A stretch of DNA of 64,000 nucleotides from assembly GCA_026169535.1 (NCBI GenBank), contig JAPFCU010000016.1, positions 1 to 64,000 on the forward strand. Reading direction: 5' to 3'. The stretch comes from Blautia sp. GTDB lineage: Bacteria > Bacillota > Clostridia > Lachnospirales > Lachnospiraceae. Positions 51,626 to 61,047 of this stretch are shown one piece after another (position 1 is the first letter of the stretch; the number at the start of each line of letters is the position of its first letter). The translations under genes and the position numbers were made by a program. The notes beneath the pieces were generated by a model. It had not been told where the DNA came from. It did not search any database and was given only the letters and a program-made list of their open reading frames with translations.

Positions 51626-52369
51626 TTATAAGACTTTAGATAAAAATTCTTTCAGTCTGGCATTTTTCGGATTGGCAAAAAATTCCTGAGGAGTATTCTC
51701 CTCCTGAATTTTTCCTTCATCAATGAACATAACTCTGGTTGCCACCTCTCTGGCAAATCCCATCTCATGAGTAACCACCACCATGGTCATTCCTGACTTG
51801 GCCAGTTCCTTCATGATCTCCAGAACCTCTCCTACCATTTCCGGGTCAAGAGCTGAGGTAGGCTCATCAAAAAGCATTACATCCGGATTCATAGCCAGAG
51901 CTCTGGCTATAGCGATTCTCTGTTTCTGCCCTCCTGACAGCTGACTTGGATAAGCATCCGCCTTATCCGGAAGACCTACACGCTCAAGAAGCTCATCTGC
52001 GCGTCTGGAAGCTTCCTCTTTCGTCATCAGTCCAAGCTTTTCCGGCGCAAGCATAATATTTTTCTTAATAGTCAGATGAGGAAACAGATTAAACTGCTGG
52101 AACACCATACCAATTTTCTGACGCATTTTATCTACATCCACAGATTTATCCGTAATATCAGTTCCCTCAAAAAGAATCTGCCCTCCTGTAGGAGTTTCCA
52201 GAAGGTTCAAAGAACGGAGAAATGTAGATTTACCACAGCCGGAAGGTCCGATGATGGCAACTACCTCTCCTTTACAGATCTGAGTGGAAATCCCGTTCAG
52301 AACCTGCATTCCGTCAAAAGATTTTTTCAATTCCTTTACATCAAGCAATACTTCACCTTTAGCGTTCAC
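51626..52369 (-). CDS. glnQ: Polar amino-acid ABC transporter ATP-binding protein (GlnQ-like)
   Basis: 247 residues. Walker [11 protein letters not shown]-loop [13 protein letters not shown], signature [15 protein letters not shown], Walker [15 protein letters not shown], switch His VVTHEMGF. All match the PAAT-family ATPases (GlnQ/HisP). The start is a GTG (52367-52369), ten bases after GGAGG, and it overlaps the permease gene by 11 bp. It is the last gene of binding protein-permease-ATPase. Confidence 0.94.
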   Translation of the reverse strand: MNAKGEVLLDVKELKKSFDGMQVLNGISTQICKGEVVAIIGPSGCGKSTFLRSLNLLETPTGGQILFEGTDITDKSVDVDKMRQKIGMVFQQFNLFPHLTIKKNIMLAPEKLGLMTKEEASRRADELLERVGLPDKADAYPSQLSGGQKQRIAIARALAMNPDVMLFDEPTSALDPEMVGEVLEIMKELAKSGMTMVVVTHEMGFAREVATRVMFIDEGKIQEENTPQEFFANPKNARLKEFLSKVL

Positions 52370-53075
52370 TACTTCTCAGCCTCCTTTCCAGTTTTCCTAC
52401 CAGATAAGACAGGAACATTACAAGTACCAGATAAATTGCAGCAACTGCCAGAAGAGGCAGCAGAGCTTCATAGGTTTGGCTTCGGATGATATCGCCTCCA
52501 CGAGTCAGATCCGTAAGACCTATATAACCACTGATAGAAGTTTCCTTCATCAATACAATAAACTCATTTGCCAGTGCAGGAAGCACATTTTTTAATGCCT
52601 GCGGCAGAATGATCAAAAGCATTGTCTGACGATAATTCAAACCCAGACTTCTGCCGGCTTCAAACTGTCCCTGATCGATAGACATAATACCGGAACGGAC
52701 AATCTCAGCTACATAGGCTGCAGAGTTCAGACCAAAGGCGACGATCGCTGTGATCAGCTTTCCTGGATCATGAACCGCAAACACAACATAATACATGATC
52801 AGAAGCTGTACCATTGCCGGGGTTCCTCTGATCACAGTCAGATACACTTTACAGATGGCGTTCAGGACTTTCATTTTTCCTGTCCGATCATGAGTCGCAC
52901 GGATCATAGCAATGATAAATCCTAAAATAATACCGATCAGAACCGCAAAAGCTGTAATGATCAAGGTGGTCTTCAAACCACTGAAAATAAACTCATAACG
53001 CTTATCGTCTATGAAATTCAATCGAAATTTCTCAATAAAATCTGTCAAAACATTCACCGCTTTCTCTTTTTTCAC
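52359..53075 (-). CDS. glnP: Polar amino-acid ABC transporter permease (GlnP/HisM-like)
   Basis: 238 residues, five membrane spans. [18 protein letters not shown] at the N-terminus, [15 protein letters not shown], and the EAA loop [25 protein letters not shown] identify a HisM-type permease, likely acting as a homodimer. The start is uncertain: a GTG at 53075 has a poor ribosome site, and a GTG at 53057 has AAGAG six bases upstream. It follows the binding-protein gene after a 105-bp gap containing a hairpin. Confidence 0.92.
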   Translation of the reverse strand: MKKEKAVNVLTDFIEKFRLNFIDDKRYEFIFSGLKTTLIITAFAVLIGIILGFIIAMIRATHDRTGKMKVLNAICKVYLTVIRGTPAMVQLLIMYYVVFAVHDPGKLITAIVAFGLNSAAYVAEIVRSGIMSIDQGQFEAGRSLGLNYRQTMLLIILPQALKNVLPALANEFIVLMKETSISGYIGLTDLTRGGDIIRSQTYEALLPLLAVAAIYLVLVMFLSYLVGKLERRLRSSER

Positions 53076-53097
53076 GTATTTTCAGTAACTCATAATA

Positions 53098-53145
53098 AAT
53101 TCCGGGTTCCCATACCGATTGTTTCGATGCCGGGTACCCGGAATT
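53098..53145 (-). terminator. Hairpin between the binding-protein and permease genes
   Basis: Perfect 10-bp arms AATTCCGGGT/ACCCGGAATT (53098-53107, 53136-53145). No long T-run; it likely attenuates or protects the binding-protein mRNA. Confidence 0.7.
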
Positions 53146-53180
53146 ATTCTTGTCTTATGACAGCTGTAAATCTTTTTTCA

Positions 53181-53990
53181 TTATTTGCGAACAATGATTA
53201 CCTGTTTTGCGGTTGTATAGGTATCTGTAAAGTTCGCGCTCTTCTTACGGTCTTCTGTTACTGTCATACCAGCTACACCAATATCAGCTTTTCCAGAATC
53301 TACCGCATTCATGATCGCATTGAACTCCATATCCTCAACCTTCAGCTCATAGCCAAGCTTGTCACAAACAGCCTGTGCCATATCTACATCGATGCCTACA
53401 ATCTTATCACCTTCATAATACTCATATGGAGGAAATGTTGCATTGGTAGCCATAGTCAGTGTTCCGTTGGAACGGTCTACATCCTTAGGAGACTCATATG
53501 GACATGTTCCCTTTACATCATCATCACCGATATAGTTTTCATTGATTTTATCCAGGGTTCCGTCTTCCTTCAGTTCTTTAAGAGCGCCGTTGATTGCTTC
53601 TGTCAGTTCATCATTGCCTTTCTTTACCGCAATGGCATATTCCTCTGTGGCAAAATCCTCTTCCAAAATTTCCAGATCGTCATTATTCTCAATAAATTTC
53701 TCTGCCGGAAGGCTGTCAATGATAATACAGTCAATCTTGCCCTGCTTCAGAGCCATAACGGTATCATTTGCTTTATTAAAACGCTCGATGGATGTTCCCT
53801 CTTCATCTCCTTCATAATCAGAAGCATAAAGGTCACCAGTTGTACCCAGCTGCACACCAATCTTTTTTCCCGGAAGATCATCCACACCATCAATTCCACT
53901 GTCATTGGCAAATACAGTTACTCCGCCGAGCATAGCTGTGGTCATGGCTGCACAAAGTGTAAGCGCTGCAAATTTTTTCATGTTTTTCAT
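53181..53990 (-). CDS. Circularly permuted amino-acid substrate-binding protein (SBP_bac_3 family)
   Basis: 269 residues from the ATG at 53990 (AGGAGG eight bases upstream). A signal peptide is cut near VTVFA-N29, with no lipobox Cys. The mature order is reversed. Residues 31-155 are what is normally the second lobe and C-terminal helix (GIDGVDDLPGKKIGVQLGTT, MALKQGKIDCIIID, INGALKELKEDGTLDKI). After a linker (about 156-175), residues 176-269 are the normal N-terminal lobe (NGTLTMATNATFPPYEYYEG, VGIDVDMAQAV, VAGMTVTEDRKKSANFTD). The protein stops at VIIVRK, exactly where the second lobe usually follows. Ligand residues R248 (TEDRKK) and D92 (IIIDS) are kept. It should bind a polar amino acid and feed the permease and ATPase downstream. 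Confidence 0.93.
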   Translation of the reverse strand: MKNMKKFAALTLCAAMTTAMLGGVTVFANDSGIDGVDDLPGKKIGVQLGTTGDLYASDYEGDEEGTSIERFNKANDTVMALKQGKIDCIIIDSLPAEKFIENNDDLEILEEDFATEEYAIAVKKGNDELTEAINGALKELKEDGTLDKINENYIGDDDVKGTCPYESPKDVDRSNGTLTMATNATFPPYEYYEGDKIVGIDVDMAQAVCDKLGYELKVEDMEFNAIMNAVDSGKADIGVAGMTVTEDRKKSANFTDTYTTAKQVIIVRK

Positions 53991-54074
53991 ATTCTTGTCC
54001 TCCTTGAATACTATACCCTCATCGGTATATTTATACATTTTTGTTGCATAAAGTTCTTTGAAATTATGTTTCTT

Positions 54075-54102
54075 ATTTTACCATGTTTTTAGGAAAATGC
54101 AA
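54075..54102 (-). promoter_or_regulatory. Promoter of the polar amino-acid transporter operon
   Basis: TTGCAT (54097-54102), 16-bp spacer, TAAAAT (54075-54080); divergent from the hydF promoter. Confidence 0.65.
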
Positions 54103-54110
54103 TAGTTTAC

Positions 54111-54139
54111 TTGCATAATAAAAAAATATTTTCTATAAT
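54111..54139 (+). promoter_or_regulatory. Promoter of hydF
   Basis: TTGCAT (54111-54116), 17-bp spacer, TATAAT (54134-54139). Confidence 0.8.
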
Positions 54140-54215
54140 AAAAATACGCTCATATGCACAAAAAACGATAATTATATGCAAAAATCATTTTTTAGGATCA
54201 AAGGAGGATAAATCT

Positions 54216-55454
54216 ATGGGAATGAATCAGACTCCCGCTTCTGAACGGATACATATCAGTTTTTTCGGCAAACGAAATGCAGGTAAATCCAGTGTGATCA
54301 ATGCAGTGACCGGGCAGGACCTTGCCATTGTTTCTAATATAAAAGGAACCACTACCGATCCGGTATATAAAACCATGGAGCTTTTACCTCTGGGACCAGT
54401 GATGCTCATCGATACCCCGGGAATTGACGATGAAGGAGATCTGGGTGCTCTTCGTATAAAAAAAAGTTATCAGATTCTGAACAAAACAGATATTGCCATA
54501 CTTGTAGTAGATGTTCTTATTGGCATAACAGAACATGAAGAGGCTTTGATACACCGCTTTCAGGAAAAAAATATTCCCTGGATTCTGGTATACAACAAAG
54601 CGGATCTTATCCCCGGAGAAATTTCCGGCACAGCCTTCCCGCCCCATACGGATACAGCTGCCGGCAATGAACTTTTTATCAGCGCAGCTACCGGTTCCGG
54701 AATACATGAGCTAAAAGAAAAAATCGCTTCCCTGAAACCGGAAGACACGCATAAATATCCACTGATCAGCGATCTTGTCTGTCCTCTGGATCTGGTAATC
54801 CTTGTAATCCCTATCGATAAAGCAGCCCCAAAAGGCCGCCTGATCCTTCCGCAGCAGCAAACTATCCGCGCCATTCTGGAATGCGGTGCACTTTCCCTTG
54901 TAGTCAGGGATACAGAGCTGAAAGATACCCTGGAGCATTTTCTTTCAAAAGATATCCATCCCAGATTGGTTATCACTGACAGCCAGGCTTTCGCCCAGGT
55001 TTCCAGCGTTACACCTGAAGAGATTTCTCTTACCTCTTTTTCCATTCTCTTTGCAAGATACAAAGGAGATCTTGGCACTTTGACAGAAGGCGCTGCCGCT
55101 TTAAAAAACATTCAACACGGAGATAAGATCCTGATTGCGGAAGGCTGCACTCATCATCGTCAGTGCGACGATATTGGAACCGTAAAGATTCCCAATATGA
55201 TTCGGAAATTCACCGGAGCAGAACCTGAATTTGTATTTACTTCAGGAACAGAGTTTCCAGATGATGTATCTGATTATAAACTTGTGGTTCACTGTGGCGG
55301 ATGTATGCTTAACGAAAGAGAAATGAAATATCGGATTGCATGCTGCCGTGATCAGAAGGTTCCAATTACTAATTACGGAATCCTGATTGCCCGGATAACC
55401 GGAATTTTAAACAGGAGCCTTACACCTTTTCCGGAATTTCAGAAGTTATTATAA
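54216..55454 (+). CDS. hydF: [FeFe]-hydrogenase H-cluster maturation GTPase HydF
   Basis: 412 residues from the ATG at 54216 (AGGAGG eight bases upstream). GTPase domain: GKRNAGKSSVINA, switch GTTTDPVYK, DTPGIDDEG, YNKADL. A dimerisation domain follows. The C-terminal [4Fe-4S] site has EGCTHHRQCDD and HCGGCML, the Cys-x-His plus HCxxC pattern of HydF. It is the scaffold that delivers the two-iron subcluster. HydE, HydG and hydrogenase are not in the window. Confidence 0.95.
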   Translation: MGMNQTPASERIHISFFGKRNAGKSSVINAVTGQDLAIVSNIKGTTTDPVYKTMELLPLGPVMLIDTPGIDDEGDLGALRIKKSYQILNKTDIAILVVDVLIGITEHEEALIHRFQEKNIPWILVYNKADLIPGEISGTAFPPHTDTAAGNELFISAATGSGIHELKEKIASLKPEDTHKYPLISDLVCPLDLVILVIPIDKAAPKGRLILPQQQTIRAILECGALSLVVRDTELKDTLEHFLSKDIHPRLVITDSQAFAQVSSVTPEEISLTSFSILFARYKGDLGTLTEGAAALKNIQHGDKILIAEGCTHHRQCDDIGTVKIPNMIRKFTGAEPEFVFTSGTEFPDDVSDYKLVVHCGGCMLNEREMKYRIACCRDQKVPITNYGILIARITGILNRSLTPFPEFQKLL

Positions 55455-55592
55455 AATTCTTGGTTTTTTTATTCTGATTTCACAGAACTATAACATTTTT
55501 TCTATATACTGATAACGTTATTAAATAAGGGGTGCAAAGTTCGGAAATCCTTTTTTCGGCTCTGCAGTGTATCAATAACGAGGAGGAAATTT

Positions 55593-56447
55593 ATGAAATT
55601 TACAAAAATGCAGGGAATCGGAAACGATTATGTCTATGTAGACTGTTTCCAGGAAACCGTAAATAACCCTTCCGCAGTGGCAAAATTTGTCAGTGACAGG
55701 CATTTCGGGATTGGCTCAGACGGACTGATTCTGGTAAAACCATCTGATGTGGCTGACTGCGAAATGGATATGTATAATCTTGACGGCTCACAGGGAGCCA
55801 TGTGTGGAAATGGAATCCGCTGTGTGGCAAAATTCGCTTATGACAAGGGTATTGTACACAAAAAAAACATCAGCGTAGCAACTAAAAGCGGAATCAAATA
55901 TCTGGAGCTTACTGTAAAAAACAATAAGGTTTCTTCTGTAAAGGTAAATATGGGCTCTCCTATACTGAATGCCAAGACCATTCCTGTTGTATCTGAAAAA
56001 GAGCAGGTCATTAATGAGCCGCTGATTGTAAATGGAAAAACGTATCATATCACTGCTGTTTCCATGGGAAATCCCCATGCCATTGTCTATATGGATGATG
56101 TAGAAAATCTTGATATCGCTGAAATCGGACCAGCGTTCGAAAATCATATCAACTTTCCAGACCGGATCAATACTGAATTTGTAAAAGTCATTGACCGGCA
56201 TACACTTCAGATGCGTGTATGGGAAAGAGGTTCCGGTGAGACCCTTGCCTGTGGAACAGGAGCCTGTGCCGTTGCCGTTGCCTCTACCTTAAACGGTCTG
56301 GTTGACGAAGACGTGCCTGTCACCGTAAAGCTTTTAGGCGGTGATCTGGAAATCCTGTGGAACCGTCAGGAAAACCTAGTCTATATGACCGGTCCGGCAA
56401 CTACTGTTTTTGAAGGAGAAATTGACCTTTCTTTCCTTGAAAAATAA
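55593..56447 (+). CDS. dapF: Diaminopimelate epimerase
   Basis: 284 residues. The two catalytic cysteines are in MCGNGIRC and [11 protein letters not shown]; the start [15 protein letters not shown] and [13 protein letters not shown] are typical. It makes meso-diaminopimelate for MurE and lysine synthesis. AGGAGG is in front of the ATG. The 138-bp gap after hydF has no terminator that I can see clearly, so it may be partly cotranscribed. Confidence 0.97.
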   Translation: MKFTKMQGIGNDYVYVDCFQETVNNPSAVAKFVSDRHFGIGSDGLILVKPSDVADCEMDMYNLDGSQGAMCGNGIRCVAKFAYDKGIVHKKNISVATKSGIKYLELTVKNNKVSSVKVNMGSPILNAKTIPVVSEKEQVINEPLIVNGKTYHITAVSMGNPHAIVYMDDVENLDIAEIGPAFENHINFPDRINTEFVKVIDRHTLQMRVWERGSGETLACGTGACAVAVASTLNGLVDEDVPVTVKLLGGDLEILWNRQENLVYMTGPATTVFEGEIDLSFLEK

Positions 56448-56508
56448 CAGAAACTTCCTATAAAAAGCGTACAAATCCGCTTCTTACTTCCTCAATCTTT
56501 AAAGAAAG

Positions 56509-56535
56509 TGCTCCGCAGGAATGCGGAGCATTTTT
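56509..56535 (+). terminator. Terminator of dapF
   Basis: TGCTCCGCA/TGCGGAGCA stem with GGAA loop, followed by T5. Confidence 0.93.
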
Positions 56536-56556
56536 ATCTGGATAATATTTTCCACT

Positions 56557-57438
56557 TTATTTTTCTTCGTTTTGTTCCTGGAATTTACGATATGCTTCTA
56601 CTGGCATATCCATTCCCGTATACAGCTTATATGCAGCAGCTCCCTGCCAGAGAAGCATTCCCTTACCGCCTACAGTCTTGCAGCCGGCTTCCTTTGCCTC
56701 CCGGAGAAGCCTGGTCTCTTCCGGATTATAAACTACATCCGCCACTACAAGCTCCGGCCGGAACATAGCTGTATCTGTGATCAGAGTTGTATCCTCATGT
56801 GGCTTCATTCCTGCAAGAGTTCCGTTTACCAGAATATCTGCCTTTTCAACTTCTTCTCTCAGCTTATCCTGATCTTCAAGACAGAACACCTGCACCTGGC
56901 ATTCTGGTGCTTCTTGTTTTAATTTCTCTGCAGTATTTTTTGCCCGTTCCAGGAACGGATCATCCGGATTAAAAATAGAAATAGAAGCAGCTCCGTCAAG
57001 AGCGCACTGTACCTGAATGGCTGTAGCTGCTCCGCCCGCACCAAGAACCACCATTTTTTTTCCTTTTACGTCAACTCCATGTTCTCTTAAATTCTGTACA
57101 AATCCGGTTCCGTCTGTAATATGGCCTACAAGCTTCCCGTTTTCATTAACAATCGTATTTACTGCTCCAATGATCCGTGCTGCCGGAGAAAGCTCATCTA
57201 CAAATCTTGCCGCTTCATTTTTACAGGGCATGGTCACATTGGCTCCTCTCATTTTAAAAAGGCGCATGGCGTCCAAAGCTTCCCCCACCTGATCTTCCTT
57301 AATATCAAAAGCCATGTATGCATAGTCCTGGTTATTATGCTGAAAGCTGAAATTGTACATAGCCGGTGATCCGGAATGTCCTACAGGACTTCCGATCAGC
57401 ATCATAAGTCCTGTTGTCCCCTTGATCCTCTGTTCCAT
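56557..57438 (-). CDS. aroE: Shikimate dehydrogenase
   Basis: 293 residues. LIGSPVGHSGSPAMYN (shikimate-binding Ser pair), GANVTMPCKNEA (catalytic Lys and Asp region), VVLGAGGAATAIQVQCAL (NADP loop), and GGKGMLLWQGAAAY at the C-terminus. It reduces dehydroshikimate. It follows aroK on the same strand after 83 bp, so two steps of the aromatic pathway are paired. Confidence 0.95.
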   Translation of the reverse strand: MEQRIKGTTGLMMLIGSPVGHSGSPAMYNFSFQHNNQDYAYMAFDIKEDQVGEALDAMRLFKMRGANVTMPCKNEAARFVDELSPAARIIGAVNTIVNENGKLVGHITDGTGFVQNLREHGVDVKGKKMVVLGAGGAATAIQVQCALDGAASISIFNPDDPFLERAKNTAEKLKQEAPECQVQVFCLEDQDKLREEVEKADILVNGTLAGMKPHEDTTLITDTAMFRPELVVADVVYNPEETRLLREAKEAGCKTVGGKGMLLWQGAAAYKLYTGMDMPVEAYRKFQEQNEEK

Positions 57439-57521
57439 AATATTTCCCTCCTCTAATATCTGTTTTGGTGCTTTACACTTTATAAATTCAAAATCTGTTC
57501 CCCGATTCTTATCAGTTCTTT

Positions 57522-58076
57522 TCAGCCGGAAATTCTCTGCATCAGTTCCTTACAGATCTCCTGCTTCGTTTTACCATCTGTTTCAATCATAATATCCGCA
57601 GCAGCTTCATATTTTTCACGACGCTTTTCCATAAGCTCTGCAATAAATTCTACATTTTTATTACCTTCCAGCAGCGGACGTCCATGATCATTTTTCACCC
57701 TCTCCAGGATAGTTTCCGGTTTTGCTGTAAGAAGAACGACCTTTCCGTTTTTCTTCATTTCAACCACGTTCCGCTCTCGCATTGGTACACCGCCGCCACA
57801 TGAAATTACTACATTTTTTCTGGACTGCATTTCAATCAGAAGGTCTGTTTCAAGATCACGAAAATATTCTTCTCCATAAGTTTTAAAAATATCGGAAATG
57901 TTCATCCCCTGTCTTTCTGAAATAATCTGATCCATTTCGACCACTTCCATGCCAAAATTTTTTTTCAGATAGGAAGAAACTGTACTTTTTCCTGTTCCCA
58001 TAAATCCGATCAAAACAATATTATAATCAAACTTTCCAACTTTATTTTGTTTCAGTACATTCAGCTTATCTGACAT
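57522..58076 (-). CDS. aroK: Shikimate kinase
   Basis: 184 residues. P-loop IGFMGTGKSTVSSYL, DQIISERQGMNISDIF (shikimate Asp), YFRDLETD (Arg), VISCGGGVP, and a lid NDHGRPLL. An N-terminal extension of about 18 residues precedes the usual start. It phosphorylates shikimate. Confidence 0.95.
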   Translation of the reverse strand: MSDKLNVLKQNKVGKFDYNIVLIGFMGTGKSTVSSYLKKNFGMEVVEMDQIISERQGMNISDIFKTYGEEYFRDLETDLLIEMQSRKNVVISCGGGVPMRERNVVEMKKNGKVVLLTAKPETILERVKNDHGRPLLEGNKNVEFIAELMEKRREKYEAAADIMIETDGKTKQEICKELMQRISG

Positions 58077-58216
58077 TTTCCTCTTCCTTCCAAGCTATAT
58101 ATTATTTCTGTAAATTATGCTGCTGTTGCGTACAGAGATTTCTTTAAGACTTTTACAACAGTATAACATTTTTCTTTTGCTTTAACAATATAGCGCAGAA
58201 AACTCCAATCAAAAAA

Positions 58217-58252
58217 AGGAACTCCTTCCGCAAATTCACGAAAAGAGTTCCT
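58217..58252 (-). terminator. Terminator of the secreted-protein gene and EPS control operon
   Basis: AGGAACTC/GAGTTCCT arms followed on the minus strand by T7. Confidence 0.85.
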
Positions 58253-58285
58253 TCCCAGTCTAATTAAAACATATGTATATATAAA

Positions 58286-58888
58286 TTATTCCGCATCCTC
58301 TATCTGATCACAAATAACAGCAATCGGAGAAAGATCTTCAAATTCTGCTTCAATAACTTTTTTTTCTAAATCCACATCTGTAGGTTCAACAATTTCCCAT
58401 ACAGAACGATCCATACTATAATGAAGGATTTCGACATTTTCCATCTTGTCTGTCAGGCTCGGCACTGAAATACTAATTTCATAATTACCCTCTTCATTTT
58501 CTTCGGCTGCTTCCAATGCAATCAAATCTATAAAACCTGTTACAAATTCTTTTTTTTCAAGAACAGCAATCACTTCTTCTAAAGCGGTTTTTACTTCTTC
58601 ATCTTCGATAGTTTCAGCCATATCCTGAAGTTTTGTGATTACATCAACCATCTCCATAGTGCCATCATTTACACCATCAATAATATCCACAATTTCCGGT
58701 GCTTCCTGCGCTAAAGTCCTGTATGCCTCAGATTCTTCAATCTCTGCAGTAATTTCATACTGCTGTGCTGTATCACCAGTTACTGTCAAATCATTTGTAC
58801 GACTTCCTGCTGCATTCACAAAAGACACGGATCCCACAGTCATTACAGAAGCCAATGCACATACCATAAGACATTTTCTTAATTTCAT
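58286..58888 (-). CDS. Secreted protein of unknown function
   Basis: 200 residues. Signal peptide (CLMVCALASVMTVGSVSFVNA) ending near NAAG. The mature part is acidic: a helical first half (EAPEIVDIIDGVNDGTMEMVDVI) and a beta-rich second half (NYEISISVPSLTDKMENVEI...FEDLSPIAVICDQ) that resembles the end of many clostridial extracellular domains. No wall anchor is seen. It is last in the run CpsC-CpsD-membrane protein-LCP and may work at the surface with them, but I do not recognise it. Confidence 0.7.
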   Translation of the reverse strand: MKLRKCLMVCALASVMTVGSVSFVNAAGSRTNDLTVTGDTAQQYEITAEIEESEAYRTLAQEAPEIVDIIDGVNDGTMEMVDVITKLQDMAETIEDEEVKTALEEVIAVLEKKEFVTGFIDLIALEAAEENEEGNYEISISVPSLTDKMENVEILHYSMDRSVWEIVEPTDVDLEKKVIEAEFEDLSPIAVICDQIEDAE

Positions 58889-58945
58889 AATAAATCGCTC
58901 CTTTTCTTTTTAATTTATAGATAATAGTGCTGTACTAAATATCTC

Positions 58946-59959
58946 TCATTTTGTAAAAAGCATTTCTACTAAAAGCCTTGTCAGCTCTTCTTCATATACA
59001 TGGTACTCATCAAAATTTTCACCTTCTACAGTTTCTCCGGGAACTGTTTTTATATCTGCCATAGTTCCTTCTGATGCAGTCAGAAGTTCTGCAAACACAT
59101 CATTACTTATATTTGTAATAGTATACGGTTTTAATCCTTCAAAAAGATCTATGACAAAAGAAGCATTTTCCGTCGCCTTTTTTCTTGCTTTTTCTATAAA
59201 AGCTTTCATGAATACTTTCTGACGGGTCTGGCGTATCATAGCGCTCCCCGGTTGCAATGTATCTCTATATCGAACAAACATTTCTGTATTTCCACTTGTA
59301 AGTTCTACAACTGCGCCCTCATAAAATTCCGGATTTTGAAATTCCAGGCTGCTATCTGGTACTGTTACCGTAACACCATCTACTGCTTCTGTCAGTAAAG
59401 GAATGCCATCCATATTAAGTGAACAATATTTTTGAATTGGAATATTTCCCAGAAGTCTTGATACAGCGTCACTCATAAGCTGACAGCTTTTATCTTTTCC
59501 ATCTCCATATGCATACTGTATGTTAATATGATCCTGAGTAGTACCAAGACTCTTCCCAGATGGATTAAATACTTCTATTTCTGTTATAGTATCTCTTGGA
59601 ATAACAAGAATCTGTGTCTTCTTCGTAACTCTATCTACAGATATTAAAAAAATGACATCCGCCTGTCCTGCATCACTTTGTCTCGTATAATCAGAAACTT
59701 TTTCCCGCGTATCAATTCCTAAAAAAAGATAATTGGTAAGATGATCATTATAATGATACTCTGTTCCATTGTATTCTATTATAGTATTATCTGTCTTACT
59801 TACATTATTTCTGTTTACACTTACTGCTGTAACTGTAGGTTGATCTGGCATCTGACTCCATAAAAAACAACATCCTCCCATTGCAGCAATTATAGCAAAC
59901 AATATTAAAACTAAATTTTTTTTTCTTTTTACACTTTTTTTTCTAAATGAACTACTCAT
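58946..59959 (-). CDS. LytR-CpsA-Psr family glycopolymer ligase
   Basis: 337 residues. N-terminal membrane span (NLVLILFAIIAAMGGCCFLW), then the LCP domain. LFLGIDTRE, ADVIFLISVDRVTKKTQILVIPRDT (Asp and Arg of the catalytic core), INIQYAYGDG and VRYRDT/MIRQTRQK (Arg ligands) are all present. It transfers lipid-linked glycopolymers to peptidoglycan. Its ATG overlaps the upstream gene's stop by four bases (ATGA). Next to CpsC/CpsD it probably attaches a capsule or exopolysaccharide. Confidence 0.92.
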   Translation of the reverse strand: MSSSFRKKSVKRKKNLVLILFAIIAAMGGCCFLWSQMPDQPTVTAVSVNRNNVSKTDNTIIEYNGTEYHYNDHLTNYLFLGIDTREKVSDYTRQSDAGQADVIFLISVDRVTKKTQILVIPRDTITEIEVFNPSGKSLGTTQDHINIQYAYGDGKDKSCQLMSDAVSRLLGNIPIQKYCSLNMDGIPLLTEAVDGVTVTVPDSSLEFQNPEFYEGAVVELTSGNTEMFVRYRDTLQPGSAMIRQTRQKVFMKAFIEKARKKATENASFVIDLFEGLKPYTITNISNDVFAELLTASEGTMADIKTVPGETVEGENFDEYHVYEEELTRLLVEMLFTK

Positions 59960-60303
59960 TTTGTGTCATTCTCTTGTGAAGAATCTGTTTGTTTAGTTTC
60001 TTTTCTTTCAATTTCATCTGTATCTTCAGCATCAGAAGCTTTTGTCGCAGATTCCTTCGAATCACTGTCTTCTTCAGAAGTTTGAGACTGTTCTGCCAAC
60101 TCTGCCGCCCGCTTCTTTACATTTTCATAATCTTCAATACCTTTTTTTTCTTTATCAGCAAGTTCTGTTAATTCTTTTGTCTCCTTGCCTGTACTTCTAT
60201 GGTCTGTAACCAAAACCATACCCAATACCAATATCAGTACTATTGAAACAATCGCAAGGATTATATTCATTTTTTTATTACTTTTTCCACTGTTCCAAGT
60301 CAA
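59956..60303 (-). CDS. Small membrane protein of the EPS control operon
   Basis: 115 residues if started at the TTG at 60303 (AGGA five bases upstream); an ATG at 60270 would give 104. One membrane span (IILAIVSIVLILVLGMVLV) is followed by a Lys/Glu/Ser-rich, probably disordered tail with a short coiled coil. There is no recognised family. Translational coupling to the LCP gene (ATGA) suggests a joint job at the cell surface. Confidence 0.65.
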   Translation of the reverse strand: MTWNSGKSNKKMNIILAIVSIVLILVLGMVLVTDHRSTGKETKELTELADKEKKGIEDYENVKKRAAELAEQSQTSEEDSDSKESATKASDAEDTDEIERKETKQTDSSQENDTK

Positions 60304-60333
60304 TTTAATCCTGCCTCTCTTCCTGCAGATATG

Positions 60334-61026
60334 TCACCCTTGATCATTTTCTGATTTTCTATAATACTGTCCATATTTTTTATAATATTTATCCTGAGTC
60401 TGATCCGCCTTATTTAATACAGTACCCAAAATCCTACATCCGGCTCTTCTAAGACGATTCATCGCTTTCTGCGCAACACGATAACTGACTGCTCCCTGCT
60501 CCACAACGAAAATAGCTCCATCACAATATTTCGCCACAAGCACCGCATCAATAATATTTGCTACTGGAGGTGTATCACAAATTATATAATCATAATAACC
60601 TCTAATTTCTTTCATAAATGCACCAAAAATCTCATCTCCCAGTAAGCTTGTAGGATCAGGAGCCGGTGAACCTCCAAAAATAATATCCAAATTTTCATAA
60701 TTAGTGGCGTAAATCAGATCTTTTACTGCAATCTGTCCACTAAGAAACTGCGACATTCCTTTCACTTCCTGGTTCACACGAAAATGTGTAAAATAAGCTG
60801 ATTTTCGAATATCTGCATCTATCAGAAGCACTTTTTTGCCAATACTGCTTAGTTCTTTTGCAAGACTGATAGAGATATCACTTTTCCCCTCATTTGGATA
60901 ACTACTAGTTATCAGAATAGATTTTATTCTTTTTCCTGACAACTGAAGATTTGTCCTTAATGTTTTAATTGCTTCGTCATAAAAATAATTCGGTTTTCTT
61001 ATATCCTCTATCTCAACATTTCTCAT
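60334..61026 (-). CDS. cpsD: CpsD-type bacterial tyrosine kinase
   Basis: 230 residues from the ATG at 61026 (AGGGAG ten bases upstream; the in-frame TTG at 61029 is less likely). Walker A SSYPNEGKSDIS, Walker A' VLLIDADIRKS, Walker B YDYIICDTPP, and a C-terminal Tyr cluster (YYKKYGQYYRK) for autophosphorylation. It controls polysaccharide chain length and export with CpsC. The phosphatase CpsB is not found beside it. Confidence 0.94.
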   Translation of the reverse strand: MRNVEIEDIRKPNYFYDEAIKTLRTNLQLSGKRIKSILITSSYPNEGKSDISISLAKELSSIGKKVLLIDADIRKSAYFTHFRVNQEVKGMSQFLSGQIAVKDLIYATNYENLDIIFGGSPAPDPTSLLGDEIFGAFMKEIRGYYDYIICDTPPVANIIDAVLVAKYCDGAIFVVEQGAVSYRVAQKAMNRLRRAGCRILGTVLNKADQTQDKYYKKYGQYYRKSENDQG

Positions 61027-61047
61027 CAAACAGCTACTCCCTTCACC

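Noticed and set aside
53181..53990. Misassembly as the cause of the reversed lobe order
   Set aside because: Signal peptide, ribosome site, continuous frame, stop codon, promoter and downstream hairpin and permease are all in place, and no second copy of either lobe flanks the gene.
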